Assembly (NCBI GenBank): GCA_964641155.1
Contig: CAZXJO010000004.1
Location: 62,001-126,000 of the forward strand
From: DTCV01 sp964641155
Lineage (GTDB): Archaea; Thermoproteota; Thermoprotei_A; Sulfolobales; NBVN01
Length of the DNA stretch: 64,000 nucleotides
Reading direction: 5' to 3'
The notes below the pieces were generated by a model, which was given only the letters and a program-made list of their open reading frames with translations, was not told where the DNA came from and ran no database searches. Shown here one piece after another: positions 1-8,741 of the stretch (positions are counted from its first letter, which is position 1; every line of letters begins with the position of its first letter). A program made the position numbers and the translations under genes.

Positions 1-1
1 A

Positions 2-892
2 ACCCTTGTGGGGTTTGCCCATATGAGCGTTGCCAGGTCTGGGGATGTGGCAGAGAGGGTCGGGGACTCCAAGACATATGTCGGTGGTTATGAGGGGATT
101 AAGGGCTTTAACTGGTTCGAGTTCGCTGAGGGCATCGACGAGTTAGCAATCAAGGCATCGCGGGCTAAGACACCTACCCCAGGAGTGTACGTGGCGGTCG
201 TAGACAATGACTTAACTGGGATACTCCTCCATGAGGCACTAGGTCATGCGTGTGAGGGGGACCTAATAGTTAACAGTGAGTCAGTGCTTTCAGGGAAGGT
301 CGGGGAGGCTGTTGCCAGCGAACTAGTTAGCATCGTTGATGAAGGGGTTGTGAGCGGGGGATATCCAGTACCGTTCGACGATGAGGGAACTCATAAGGGG
401 AGGACCGTCGTCGTGGATAAAGGTGTTTTGAAGGAGTACCTCTCCAGTAGGGGTGTTGCGGCTGGCTTAGGGTCGGGTTTGACGGGGAACGGGAGGGCGC
501 AGGACTTCACGTTTAACACCTTGGTTAGGCAGACGAACTACTACATGATGCCAGGTGAGTGGAGGGTTGAGGAGTTGTTTGAAGGTATTTCGAACGGCAT
601 ATACCTCAGGGGTGTCGGTGCTACTGGTGGTGAGGTAAGGCCTTCAGTAGGTACCTACGTCTTCAACGTAGGGCCTTCATATATTATTAGAGGGGGTGAA
701 GTGGCTGAACTCGTGCGCGGTGTCTCGGTGAGTGGTATGGTGCTCGAGACCTTGAAGGAGGTTGACGCAGTTGCTAAGGACCTTAAAGTTAATACTAACG
801 TGTTCGGGGGTTGCGGTAAGGGAGGCCAGTCAGTTAGGGTCGGCTTCGGCGGGCCACACATAAGGGTTAGGAAGGTGGTCGTAGGTGGGTGA
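2..892 (+). CDS. tldD: TldD-type metalloprotease (5' end cut by window edge)
   Basis: The frame is open to the left edge, so the true start lies outside the window. About 296 residues of a family usually about 450-480 long are present. The family signature HEALGH followed by ACEGD is visible about 75 residues into the visible part and is the HExxxH zinc site of TldD. The C-terminal part carries the glycine-rich stretches typical of the TldD beta-barrel domain. TldD and TldE form a heterodimeric cytoplasmic protease that degrades unstructured peptides and matures some peptide products (family knowledge). The stop overlaps the GTG of the next gene by 8 nt, which supports one operon with the partner subunit. 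Confidence 0.93.
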   Translation, partial: TLVGFAHMSVARSGDVAERVGDSKTYVGGYEGIKGFNWFEFAEGIDELAIKASRAKTPTPGVYVAVVDNDLTGILLHEALGHACEGDLIVNSESVLSGKVGEAVASELVSIVDEGVVSGGYPVPFDDEGTHKGRTVVVDKGVLKEYLSSRGVAAGLGSGLTGNGRAQDFTFNTLVRQTNYYMMPGEWRVEELFEGISNGIYLRGVGATGGEVRPSVGTYVFNVGPSYIIRGGEVAELVRGVSVSGMVLETLKEVDAVAKDLKVNTNVFGGCGKGGQSVRVGFGGPHIRVRKVVVGG

Positions 893-2234
893 CATGCTAC
901 ACGAGTTGATGGACAGGGGAATTAGGCTGGCGACGAAATACGGTGTTGATGAGGCCGAGATCTACGGCTGTAGGAGGGTTTCCACCGAGGTTAGAGGTAC
1001 CCGTAGGGGGATTGAAAACATGGTCGTGGGTGATAAGACCGTCGTGGGTGTGAGGGTTGTTGTGGGTAAGAGGACACTAACTCAGGGGGGTATGGTCTCA
1101 AGGGTAGAGGACCTTGACCTCATGCTTGAGAGGGCTGTTAAGGCGGTTAAATCAGTTCCCGAAGACCCTAGCTGGTCATCACTACCTAGGAAGTTAGGTT
1201 CGTCCAACTCCGCAGTAGTGGATAGCAGGATTAAGGATGCGGACATCAGCTACGCAATAGACCTGGCGCAGTACTTCATCAGCGGGCCGGGAGATGTAGG
1301 TAGGCATGTCTTCACGAGCGATGTGGTTGTGCGTTTAAGCTTCTGTGAGAGATTCATCACAAACACGTACGGTGAGAGTCTTAGTGAGTCTCTGACCAAT
1401 GCCTACGTCTCAGTGAGCGTTAAGGCGGTGGAGTGCGGTGATGAGTCAGGCTACAGCGAGTTCTACTCCGCGCAAACCCTCGATAAGTTAGACCCAGAGC
1501 ACCTCATCGGTAGGGCGGCCGAGGTAGCTGTTAAGACTCTACACGCTAGGAGGGTTGGGACCGGTAAGTATGAGGCTATCTTAACACCTAAAGTCTTCGC
1601 ATCACTTATTGAGGCACTACTCATCCCAGCACTGTGCGCCGATAACGTTCAGAAGGGTAGGTCCCCGCTCAGAGGCCGCCTGGGGAGTCAACTAATTCAC
1701 GAAGGGCTGACAGTCATCGATGACGGAACCCTCCCGGGCATGGCAGGTACTAAGGGCTTCGATGATGAGGGAGTTCAGACTAAGAGGAAGTACTTACTGG
1801 ATAAGGGTGTTTTGAAGGGGTACCTATACGACAGCTATACAGCACGCATTGACGGCGTGGAATCCACGGGAAACGCCAACAGACCCTCACCCCACCAGGC
1901 ACCCAGCCCGTGGAGATCGAACACCTTAATAAGACCCGGGAACGAGAGCCTAGAGTCGTTGGTTAGGTCTACGAAGGAAGGGCTAATAATATACGACGCA
2001 ATAGGTACGTGGCTCTCAAACCCCATCAACGGCTCATTAAACGCTACAGTGACCAACGGCACGTTCGTTAAGGACGGAGTAGAGGAATTCCCAGTTAAGG
2101 GGGTCATACTCTTCGGCGACGTGTACGGACTCCTCAAGAGCGAAGGCATTACCTTAACATCATTAACCGAGCGCTACGGACCCTACGACATCCCCTACAT
2201 ATGTCTGCCAACAGTACTGGTTACTGGTAAGTAG
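885..2234 (+). CDS. tldE: TldE/PmbA-type protease partner subunit
   Basis: This 449-residue protein has the length and ending of the PmbA/TldE family, including the DDEGVQTKRKYLLDKG stretch and the NANRPS segment near residue 330. It lacks the HExxxH site seen in the upstream gene, as expected for the non-catalytic half of the TldD/TldE heterodimer. The chosen GTG at 885 overlaps the tldD stop; an in-frame ATG at 894 is an alternative. The pair is co-oriented and overlapping, so co-translation is likely. No upstream promoter is visible inside the window. Confidence 0.92.
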   Translation: MGDMLHELMDRGIRLATKYGVDEAEIYGCRRVSTEVRGTRRGIENMVVGDKTVVGVRVVVGKRTLTQGGMVSRVEDLDLMLERAVKAVKSVPEDPSWSSLPRKLGSSNSAVVDSRIKDADISYAIDLAQYFISGPGDVGRHVFTSDVVVRLSFCERFITNTYGESLSESLTNAYVSVSVKAVECGDESGYSEFYSAQTLDKLDPEHLIGRAAEVAVKTLHARRVGTGKYEAILTPKVFASLIEALLIPALCADNVQKGRSPLRGRLGSQLIHEGLTVIDDGTLPGMAGTKGFDDEGVQTKRKYLLDKGVLKGYLYDSYTARIDGVESTGNANRPSPHQAPSPWRSNTLIRPGNESLESLVRSTKEGLIIYDAIGTWLSNPINGSLNATVTNGTFVKDGVEEFPVKGVILFGDVYGLLKSEGITLTSLTERYGPYDIPYICLPTVLVTGK

Positions 2235-2271
2235 TGGTAAGTTTACTTGGGCTGATAAGTAACGCATCACT

Positions 2272-3690
2272 CTAATTGGTGGGGTTCGAGGTTTTCGATT
2301 TCTCCTTAATCGCCTGTATTATTTCTCTGCAACACTTCTTCACTTCGTCGTAGTCGAGTATTACGTGCTCTTCACCCCTTCTCCATAGATGCACAGATAT
2401 CTTGCGCTCGGCACCTTCGTAGTGAGTCCTGAAGCTAATGACTACGTCGGATAACATCGCGTTTATCTTGTAGTTCTTCTCGTCAATGTAGCTCCCCGCG
2501 CGGATCACCAACTTCTTATTAAGTTTTAAATAGTTGATGTTATCGTACATCATCGGTATGTACTGACCTACATCGTGCACTACGCTCACCAGACTTATAT
2601 CCATGAACATGATTACTTCGAAGTCCCTTATCTCCAAGGTTAGTGACTGTAACCTAGTTAGTAGGGTGCTGAGCGTGTAGGCGTATGGATTAATGCCAAC
2701 GATGGTATAGTGGGTATCCACGACCCTCTCAGCGAGCTCATCATCTAATCTGTATTTCTTTAGTGACTTAATGATCTGTTCTCTTATAGCGCCGGGTGGT
2801 TGATTGTAGTTTATGATGAGGCACTTCAAGTTATTCTCGATTAAGAGCCCGGTGAGCATCGGGAAGACTTCGTGAGGTCTATCATCTGGTGGGTAGGTTA
2901 TGTAGATGGACATGCCGAGGTGAAGGTGTTTTAAGGCTCTCTGAAGCGGTTCGCATAGCAGCCTTAATTCCCTCCCATCTGAAGGGATCTCCTCCAGGAA
3001 CGGCCTCGGATACAGTTCTATCCCCCTACCATCCGCTATCCCATAACTCACTTCGCTTAGTTTGGTCTCACACCCACGCATCTTCACGATCTCCATGGTC
3101 CTCCTCATGAGCCCCCTCTCAATAACATTCCTTAAGTTAATGACTATGTCAGCGGCGAAATAGAGGTCGTTCAGGTACTTCATGCCGTCCCGCCCTAAGG
3201 ACTCAACGACCAGCACCACACACCCTCCCACCTTCTCAGGTAATTCGTAGAGGAAGTTTTGAATGAATGCCCTCCTCTCCGAGGGATCTCCCATTGGTAG
3301 TAGTGCGAGGGTTACGGAGTCTATGATAACGACCTTCGGGTTAAACTCCTCAGCAGATTTCGTAATCACCTCCCACACGAGCTGCTGGGAGACCGTTGTG
3401 GGGACTTTAACGAATTTAAGTAGGCCCTTCGCCTCCACCTCCCTTAGGTTTAACCCTAGATCGGCCATCACCTGCAACAACTTCTCCTTATCCTCGTAGA
3501 ACGTGATATACAGGCATTTATTCCCTCTGACAGCGTTAGCGTAGCACATGGTACAGGCGAATGTTGTCTTACCTGAGCCCGGGCCACCTGAGATCACGAT
3601 TAAGGGCTTGAGCCTCAGCGCCTTCGAGAAGTTCCGGTCAAACCACTCAATGCCGAAGACCAAATCGCTCATAACATTGGATACCCTCAC
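2272..3690 (-). CDS. KaiC/RadA-like ATPase with degenerate second domain
   Basis: The first half (about residues 1-235) is a KaiC-type RecA-fold ATPase: Walker A GGPGSGKTT at about residues 35-43 and Walker B VVIIDS at about 120-125. The second half repeats the general fold pattern (hydrophobic strand, IREQIIKSLKK, then EVIMFMD) but has no P-loop, so only one nucleotide site is expected. Archaeal KaiC-like proteins are signalling or scaffold ATPases of largely unknown output; the role here cannot be assigned. The GTG start at 3690 was chosen because AT-rich promoter-like sequence (aatttaataag) lies just upstream. It converges on tldE and is not clearly in an operon. Confidence 0.8.
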   Translation of the reverse strand: MRVSNVMSDLVFGIEWFDRNFSKALRLKPLIVISGGPGSGKTTFACTMCYANAVRGNKCLYITFYEDKEKLLQVMADLGLNLREVEAKGLLKFVKVPTTVSQQLVWEVITKSAEEFNPKVVIIDSVTLALLPMGDPSERRAFIQNFLYELPEKVGGCVVLVVESLGRDGMKYLNDLYFAADIVINLRNVIERGLMRRTMEIVKMRGCETKLSEVSYGIADGRGIELYPRPFLEEIPSDGRELRLLCEPLQRALKHLHLGMSIYITYPPDDRPHEVFPMLTGLLIENNLKCLIINYNQPPGAIREQIIKSLKKYRLDDELAERVVDTHYTIVGINPYAYTLSTLLTRLQSLTLEIRDFEVIMFMDISLVSVVHDVGQYIPMMYDNINYLKLNKKLVIRAGSYIDEKNYKINAMLSDVVISFRTHYEGAERKISVHLWRRGEEHVILDYDEVKKCCREIIQAIKEKSKTSNPTN

Positions 3691-3805
3691 TCACATATTG
3701 CTGTTTTACTTACTTATTAAATTTTTCCAAGAGATCCTAAGATATGTAAAACAGTGATTTAAATTTTACCTACACCTGCAACGACATGGTTCGAAACCTG
3801 GGTGG

Positions 3806-4471
3806 TTATATGGGCCAGGACTCCATCCTATATGACATGTCCCAGAACATGTATTCGTACTTACTTGCGGTTAGGAATGTCCTCAACAGCTCTTCCTTAT
3901 CGTGCGGTTTAACGTATTCGTCGATGAACTCCCTCAACTCGTCAACGAGTTGGAGGTACTCATTAGTTGTGTATGTCTTCGCCCACTCAACGTATAACTC
4001 ATTCGCGTTACTGTCCAACCTCTCCCTGTGCTTCTCAGCAATTTCAGCGTAACTCCAGAAGCAGGGCAGTACAGCAACTAAGCCGTGGACCGGTGGTTTT
4101 AGGGCGCAGGTGGATGTTAAGTAGTTCATGTATGCCTCGTTCGTCGGTGCGGGCTCAGCCCTAACGACCTCATCGAACGCTATCCCTAACCCGTTCAGTA
4201 GTTTCTCGTAATTGGCCATCTCAGTTGTTGCTTCCAGGTACGCCAGTTCGAGGGCCTTCCTAGCTAGTCTGTAGTCCGCTTTGGAGGCTATTAGGCTGAA
4301 GCACCTATACATAGTTATTAAGTAGTTGTAGTCCTGGATTATGTAGTACTTGAACTTATCCAGGGGGAGTTCACCGCTGAAGAGTTCCACAACGAATGGG
4401 TGGTCGAAGATCTTCCTCCATATGCGGTCCGCAGCCGCCCTTAACTCATCAGTCAACCCCACAACGATCAC
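3806..4471 (-). CDS. tenA: TenA/thiaminase II-family aminopyrimidine hydrolase
   Basis: This 221-residue all-helical protein carries TenA hallmarks: the catalytic Cys in VLPCFWSYAEI, the IQDYNYL motif near the N-terminus that supplies the pyrimidine-binding Asp, and a C-terminal Glu in DELREFIDEYV. TenA hydrolyses aminopyrimidine breakdown products of thiamine to give HMP for re-synthesis (family knowledge). Its start overlaps the stop of the S component by 4 nt. Together with the upstream ECF genes it forms a salvage operon for HMP or thiamine. Archaeal TenA proteins may also act on thiamine itself; the sequence cannot decide. Confidence 0.9.
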   Translation of the reverse strand: MIVVGLTDELRAAADRIWRKIFDHPFVVELFSGELPLDKFKYYIIQDYNYLITMYRCFSLIASKADYRLARKALELAYLEATTEMANYEKLLNGLGIAFDEVVRAEPAPTNEAYMNYLTSTCALKPPVHGLVAVLPCFWSYAEIAEKHRERLDSNANELYVEWAKTYTTNEYLQLVDELREFIDEYVKPHDKEELLRTFLTASKYEYMFWDMSYRMESWPI

Positions 4472-5004
4472 CTCCTAACGCTCTTCACTGCGAGGGCCGC
4501 CACCGCCCCGTAGATGCCCCCGCTCACGACCGCGGCAATCGTTATTAGCACCATGACTTCGGGAGGGAATATGTCGCCGAAGAGTAGTGCGTCCAACGCA
4601 ACACATGGGAACCCAGCCAAAGCCCCTGACAACGCTGCCTGAAGTACTCCATACTTCCTGTACCTGAAGAGGGCGTACGCTAGCTCAGACGCGGCTCCCT
4701 GAGCGAACCCGTATATGAGGTTTGTGAAGGCCCCGTAAGTGGGTATTAAGGTCTCGACTAGCGCTCCTAAGAACTCGCCCAGGAATGCCGTCCCAGGCTT
4801 CTTAATCAGGGTTGCGGCTAGGGGGGCGCCGATGAACCACAGTCCGTATGAGATTACCCTAGCGACTATCGGTCCCCCTAATGCGCTCCCTACGAAGTAG
4901 ACGTTCCACGTCAATGCGAATATTACCCCACTCACCGCCGCTACGACGCCTAAGTAAGTCATGTCTAGGGCTGTGAACCTCCTGGCCTGAACCACGTTGT
5001 TCAC
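4468..5004 (-). CDS. ykoE: ECF transporter S component, YkoE-like (HMP/thiamine precursor)
   Basis: The protein has about five to six membrane segments and resembles YkoE, the substrate-binding S component for hydroxymethylpyrimidine or thiamine: an early ALTWNVYFVG segment and a FLGEFLGALVETLIPTYG stretch. The longest frame starts at 5082 and would overlap ecfT by 28 nt. I prefer GTG at 5004 (TTG at 5007 is equivalent) because a clear TATA box sits about 27 nt upstream, inside the longer reading. The neighbours are TenA downstream (4 nt overlap) and EcfT and EcfA upstream, which fits thiamine-precursor uptake. The substrate is inferred from family and context. Confidence 0.82.
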   Translation of the reverse strand: MNNVVQARRFTALDMTYLGVVAAVSGVIFALTWNVYFVGSALGGPIVARVISYGLWFIGAPLAATLIKKPGTAFLGEFLGALVETLIPTYGAFTNLIYGFAQGAASELAYALFRYRKYGVLQAALSGALAGFPCVALDALLFGDIFPPEVMVLITIAAVVSGGIYGAVAALAVKSVRR

Positions 5005-5024
5005 CAACCAATTAATGTACCACC

Positions 5025-5036
5025 GATTTATATACG
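5025..5036 (-). promoter_or_regulatory. Internal TATA box for the S component/tenA pair
   Basis: On the minus strand the sequence reads cgtatataaatc. Its centre is about 27 nt upstream of the GTG at 5004, the spacing expected for a leaderless archaeal transcript. It would let the S component and tenA be expressed separately from the ecfA-ecfT message. Confidence 0.5.
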
Positions 5037-5054
5037 TATTGATAACTAGGTTAT

Positions 5055-5756
5055 TCACGTTATGAGGAGCAGCACCAAGCACTGCGTGATCAACGTTAAG
5101 TAAAGCAGGATGTCGTGGGTGCTCACTCTGAACCCGACCCTCCTAGACCTCCTAAGGGCAAAGCCCCTTAACTCCGTCGCTATACCTACCCAGACCGCCC
5201 TCTCCAATCCAAGACTCAGCAACGGCCTCAGAAAGCTCCCAACATCCGTGAACGTTACCGGATACCTCCTAAACCCCCTCATAGTCCTCACCAATTGGAT
5301 TTCCCTAGCATCACGTTCAAGTATGCTCAACATCCTTAAGCCTACGGCCAGCGCGTAGGCCACGTCCTTAGGCAGGCCCAACTCCCCCTCCAACGACTTT
5401 ATAAGGTCCCTGACGTTGACCTGGGTAATGAAGAGGAGGGCGGCCCCTAAGATTATCAGGAGCCTTAGGGATACGTTTAGGAAGGATGTGAGGGCCCCTT
5501 CCCTCACCACAAGCAGGTGCAGGTCTATGACTGGCTCACCCGAGTTAGCGAACATCAGAGCGTTCACGAAGAGACCTCCCAGACCAGCTAAGAATAAAAC
5601 GATCAGAAACGTTAGCCTCCTCCTCAAGCCTAGGGCGATGCCTACGGGTGAGTTGATTAGTGCTAGTATCAGCAACTGTTCCCGGGTCCTCGCCACGAAG
5701 GCTAAGATCGTTATGGTGAGTCCGTATATGAAGAGGGTTGTAGGCCTTACCCTCAT
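5055..5756 (-). CDS. ecfT: ECF transporter transmembrane component EcfT
   Basis: This 233-residue membrane protein has hydrophobic segments in its N-terminal half, a cytoplasmic helical region, and a C-terminal membrane segment. The two coupling-helix motifs that contact the ATPases are recognisable as VRTMRGFRR and ELRGFALRRSRR. EcfT couples ATP hydrolysis to toppling of the S component. Its ATG overlaps the ecfA stop by 4 nt, which is strong operon evidence. It corresponds to YkoC of the bacterial YkoEDC system. Confidence 0.88.
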   Translation of the reverse strand: MRVRPTTLFIYGLTITILAFVARTREQLLILALINSPVGIALGLRRRLTFLIVLFLAGLGGLFVNALMFANSGEPVIDLHLLVVREGALTSFLNVSLRLLIILGAALLFITQVNVRDLIKSLEGELGLPKDVAYALAVGLRMLSILERDAREIQLVRTMRGFRRYPVTFTDVGSFLRPLLSLGLERAVWVGIATELRGFALRRSRRVGFRVSTHDILLYLTLITQCLVLLLIT

Positions 5757-7222
5757 CTAAACCCCCTCAACGGCCTCTCAAGATACTTAACTGCCTCCCC
5801 AACAGAGACCTCGGTCAGCTTACCGCCATCCATTACGTACGCCTTACTAGCAACCTCACACAGCAACCTCACATCATGTGAAGCTATTAGAACAGTCCTC
5901 CCCTCCGAGGCTGCTTTCTCAACCCACCGCACGAACTGCCTGAGGAGATTGGAGTCAAGCCCTGCGGTAGGTTCGTCGAACAACACGACCTTAGGGTCGT
6001 AAAGCTTTGATATCAGGTATGAGAGCCACCTCCTCTGCCCGTGACTCAACCTGTACGGTGACTCGTTCAACACGTCCTTAATCCAAGGGGCCTCATCAAC
6101 GGCCGTAGTTAAATCCTTACCAGTCGACCGTAGTTCCTTCAACACACTGCCATGTACGAACATGTAGTCAGGTTCCTGTGGTACGTAAAAAACATCCCTC
6201 ACCCCCTTACCCCTCCTACCCCCACCAAAGGACTTGAGATTAACGTAACCCCTCTCAGGTTTGTAAAGCCCTGATAGGACCTTAAGCAACGTCGTCTTAC
6301 CGGAGCCGTTCCTCCCCACAACAACCCCCACATCACCTTCCCCAAGCGCTAGACTCACCCCCCTAAGAACGTGGTCCCTACTGGTTGGGTATCTGAACCA
6401 GATGTCCTCTGCAACTAATACATGCGACTCCTCAGACCCAACAGCCTTTTTAGGGGGGTTCGGTTCGGAGGCATCAACGCCTAAGGCATCCAACGTTTTG
6501 ACGATGCGGTCGTAGTTGCTGCGCACCTCTCCCTTATCTAGGTACAGTACTTCCCTACCACCGCTTAACACCATCACCTTATCAGAGGATTTCAGGAAGT
6601 ACCTGGCCTTATGCTCGACGACTATGACTGCGGAGCCCTCATCCCTCAACCAGTTGATGTACTTAACAGCCTCTGAAACCCCCCACGGGTCTAGGTTAGC
6701 CGTCGGTTCATCGAAGATCACTAGCTTAGGCTTATGGACTACTGAGGCAGCTATGCACAACCTCTTCTTCTCACCCCCCGACAGGCTTTCAGTAGGTTCG
6801 AACGCCTTTACATCGAGGTCAAAACGCTTTAAGGAATTAATGACGGATGCCTCATCCGATTTAAGTCCTAAGTTCTCTAACGTGAAGGCCACCTCATCAG
6901 CTGGTGTGGGCATGGATAACTGCTTCTCAGGGTCCTGCAGTACGACCCCAACCAACCTAGGGACCTCTAAGAAGCCTTCAGGTGTTAAGGGATTCACGCC
7001 GTAGAGGTCTACAGTCCCTTTAACCACGCCGTTGAGTAGGTTGTTAAGAACCCCTGTAATGGTGAGGATGAGGGTTGTCTTACCTGAGCCTGAGGGCCCT
7101 GTGACGAGGAGTAGCTCACCGGCGGAGAGCGAGAATTCAACGTCCTTAATAACTGGCCTACCCTCCCTAAACCCCGCCTCTGATACCTCAACCCTTAAAC
7201 CCTTAGCAGACACTTCCACCAC
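5753..7222 (-). CDS. ecfA: ECF energy-coupling ATPase, two ABC domains fused (YkoD-like)
   Basis: This 489-residue protein contains two complete ABC ATPase domains. The first has Walker A GPSGSGKTTL, signature LSGGEKK and Walker B LVIFDEPTANLD. The second has GRNGSGKTTL, a variant signature LSHGQRR and VVLFDEPTAGLD. A single fused chain supplying both ATP sites matches YkoD, in contrast to separate EcfA1 and EcfA2. It is the first gene of the minus-strand salvage operon. The GTG at 7222 lies just downstream of a TATA box and a perfect palindrome (7228-7249). Confidence 0.92.
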   Translation of the reverse strand: MVEVSAKGLRVEVSEAGFREGRPVIKDVEFSLSAGELLLVTGPSGSGKTTLILTITGVLNNLLNGVVKGTVDLYGVNPLTPEGFLEVPRLVGVVLQDPEKQLSMPTPADEVAFTLENLGLKSDEASVINSLKRFDLDVKAFEPTESLSGGEKKRLCIAASVVHKPKLVIFDEPTANLDPWGVSEAVKYINWLRDEGSAVIVVEHKARYFLKSSDKVMVLSGGREVLYLDKGEVRSNYDRIVKTLDALGVDASEPNPPKKAVGSEESHVLVAEDIWFRYPTSRDHVLRGVSLALGEGDVGVVVGRNGSGKTTLLKVLSGLYKPERGYVNLKSFGGGRRGKGVRDVFYVPQEPDYMFVHGSVLKELRSTGKDLTTAVDEAPWIKDVLNESPYRLSHGQRRWLSYLISKLYDPKVVLFDEPTAGLDSNLLRQFVRWVEKAASEGRTVLIASHDVRLLCEVASKAYVMDGGKLTEVSVGEAVKYLERPLRGFR

Positions 7223-7227
7223 AAGTG

Positions 7228-7249
7228 AGTGTTGAACACTAATTTATAA
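7228..7249 (-). promoter_or_regulatory. Promoter with perfect palindromic operator upstream of ecfA
   Basis: AGTGTTGAACACT (7228-7240) is a perfect inverted repeat of 6 + 1 + 6 nt. It directly abuts a minus-strand TATA box attataaa (about 7242-7249). The palindrome falls between the TATA box and the GTG start at 7222, covering the expected transcription start, which is the classic position for a repressor. A related half-site gagtgtt recurs at about 7265. A thiamine-responsive repressor is a reasonable guess given the operon content, but no regulator gene is adjacent. Confidence 0.5.
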
Positions 7250-7330
7250 TCCTTAATATAACTGAGTGTTAGGTAGGTGTTAGTAGCTGATTGATGGCCG
7301 CGGACGTCGTTCAAGGCGGAAGTGTTTATA

Positions 7331-8686
7331 ATGGTGGCAACAACTTATGATGCGGTGGCAGACATCCGCAGACACTACCAAGCAGTCTTACTGGCCACAA
7401 CCACAGCGTCTTTCATAACGCCCTTCACATCATCATCCATCGCCTTAGCCCTACCCCTACTATCCGAGGAGTTTGGGGTGAGCTTGGCTGAAGTTAACTG
7501 GGTAGCAAACGTCTTCCTAATCTCGCTGGCCTCCCTAGTCCTCGTGGTTGGGAGGGTGAGCGATTGGTTTGGTAGGGGGAGGGTGTTCCTTGCAGGGGCG
7601 TTCTTGTTCATCATAACGTCGCTTGCTGTGTTAATCACCAACACCTATTCAGGGCTCCTGATATGTAGGTTGTTCCAAGGTGTTGCGGCCGCAATGATCT
7701 CATCCACGTCCGTTGCAATCCTAAGTGACTCGTTCCCTAGGGAGAGGAGGGGCTTAGCCATAGGGATCAACGTTATGGCGGTGTACTTAGGCTCAAGCCT
7801 AGGCCCGCTACTAGGGGGATATATAATCAACAACTTCGGTTGGAGGTACCTCTTCGTCGTCAAGTCCTTAGTGGGGGCTGTCAGCCTAATCCTAACACCG
7901 TTCGTGGTTGATTTAAGGGGTGGTATGGCATCAAGGCCTGATGCTGTGAGGTCCTCACTAATCTCTTCATCGTTAATCCTAATCATTTACGGTACCTCGA
8001 ACATTAACTCCTTCATCGGGGCATCATCAGCTTTGCTCGGAGCTTCCCTCCTAGCATATGTCCTCTTACGCGAACACGTTAACCCCAAACTACTTCACCG
8101 CCAAATACTTAGGAAGAAGCCGTTGGCCGCTAACGTGGCAGCACTATTCAACTACAGCGCCACGTTTGCCTTAACGATCTTATTGAGTACTTACCTGCAG
8201 AAAGTGCGTGGGTTGCAGCCCAGTGAGGCTGGGCTGATCCTGGGGGTACAACCGGTCGTGCAGGCCGCCCTATCCCCGGTCGCTGGCTCATTGGCTGATA
8301 GGTATGACCCCTCCGCCACAGCATCGTTAGGTATGTTCGTCATATCGGTCGGTGTCGGTAGTTTAATGTTATTAGATCAGGAAACCCCACTAACTAACTT
8401 GGCTTCCCTACTCTCCATCCTAGGGGTTGGCTTCGCCTTATTCGCCTCCCCCAACACAACTGCAATCATGAACATGACACCTAGGGAGGCGTACGGCTCA
8501 GCAACCGCTTTCTTAGCCACTATGAGGTTCGTAGGCCAAGCGCTAAGCACTTCAATAGTTACCTCAGTTATGAGGTTGGAGGGGGATTTACTGGTAGCCA
8601 TTAAGTTATCTCTATCCATCTACGTGTTGCTGAGTATTACGGGGGCCCTCTTCTCGCTCTTATCAATAACTAGGGTTAAGGGATGA
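7331..8686 (+). CDS. MFS drug-efflux-type transporter (DHA2-like)
   Basis: This 451-residue integral membrane protein has the major facilitator motif A GRVSDWFGRGRVF after the second segment and a second copy, SLADRYDPS, in the C-terminal half. The length and the number of hydrophobic stretches suggest the 14-segment DHA2 family, whose members expel drugs or metabolites against protons. The substrate cannot be told. I take ATG 7331 as start; an in-frame GTG at 7322 is possible. It is divergent from the thiamine-salvage operon with about 100 nt between them, so the promoters are close, but no functional link is evident. Confidence 0.85.
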   Translation: MVATTYDAVADIRRHYQAVLLATTTASFITPFTSSSIALALPLLSEEFGVSLAEVNWVANVFLISLASLVLVVGRVSDWFGRGRVFLAGAFLFIITSLAVLITNTYSGLLICRLFQGVAAAMISSTSVAILSDSFPRERRGLAIGINVMAVYLGSSLGPLLGGYIINNFGWRYLFVVKSLVGAVSLILTPFVVDLRGGMASRPDAVRSSLISSSLILIIYGTSNINSFIGASSALLGASLLAYVLLREHVNPKLLHRQILRKKPLAANVAALFNYSATFALTILLSTYLQKVRGLQPSEAGLILGVQPVVQAALSPVAGSLADRYDPSATASLGMFVISVGVGSLMLLDQETPLTNLASLLSILGVGFALFASPNTTAIMNMTPREAYGSATAFLATMRFVGQALSTSIVTSVMRLEGDLLVAIKLSLSIYVLLSITGALFSLLSITRVKG

Positions 8687-8741
8687 GGCAAGCACGTAGA
8701 CCCAGTAAGGCATGTGAGGAACTGTTGGAGACAGTGATAGA

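Noticed and set aside
5416..5760. A 114-residue plus-strand frame opposite ecfT
   Set aside because: It lies wholly antisense to a well-supported EcfT gene and has no family pattern; it is a by-product of codon composition.
6516..7004. A 162-residue plus-strand frame opposite ecfA
   Set aside because: It mirrors the ABC ATPase gene and lacks any recognisable domain.
7223..7330. TPP riboswitch upstream of the thiamine-salvage operon
   Set aside because: The leader is only tens of bases long and the conserved CUGAGA and related boxes are not present; a protein operator fits better.
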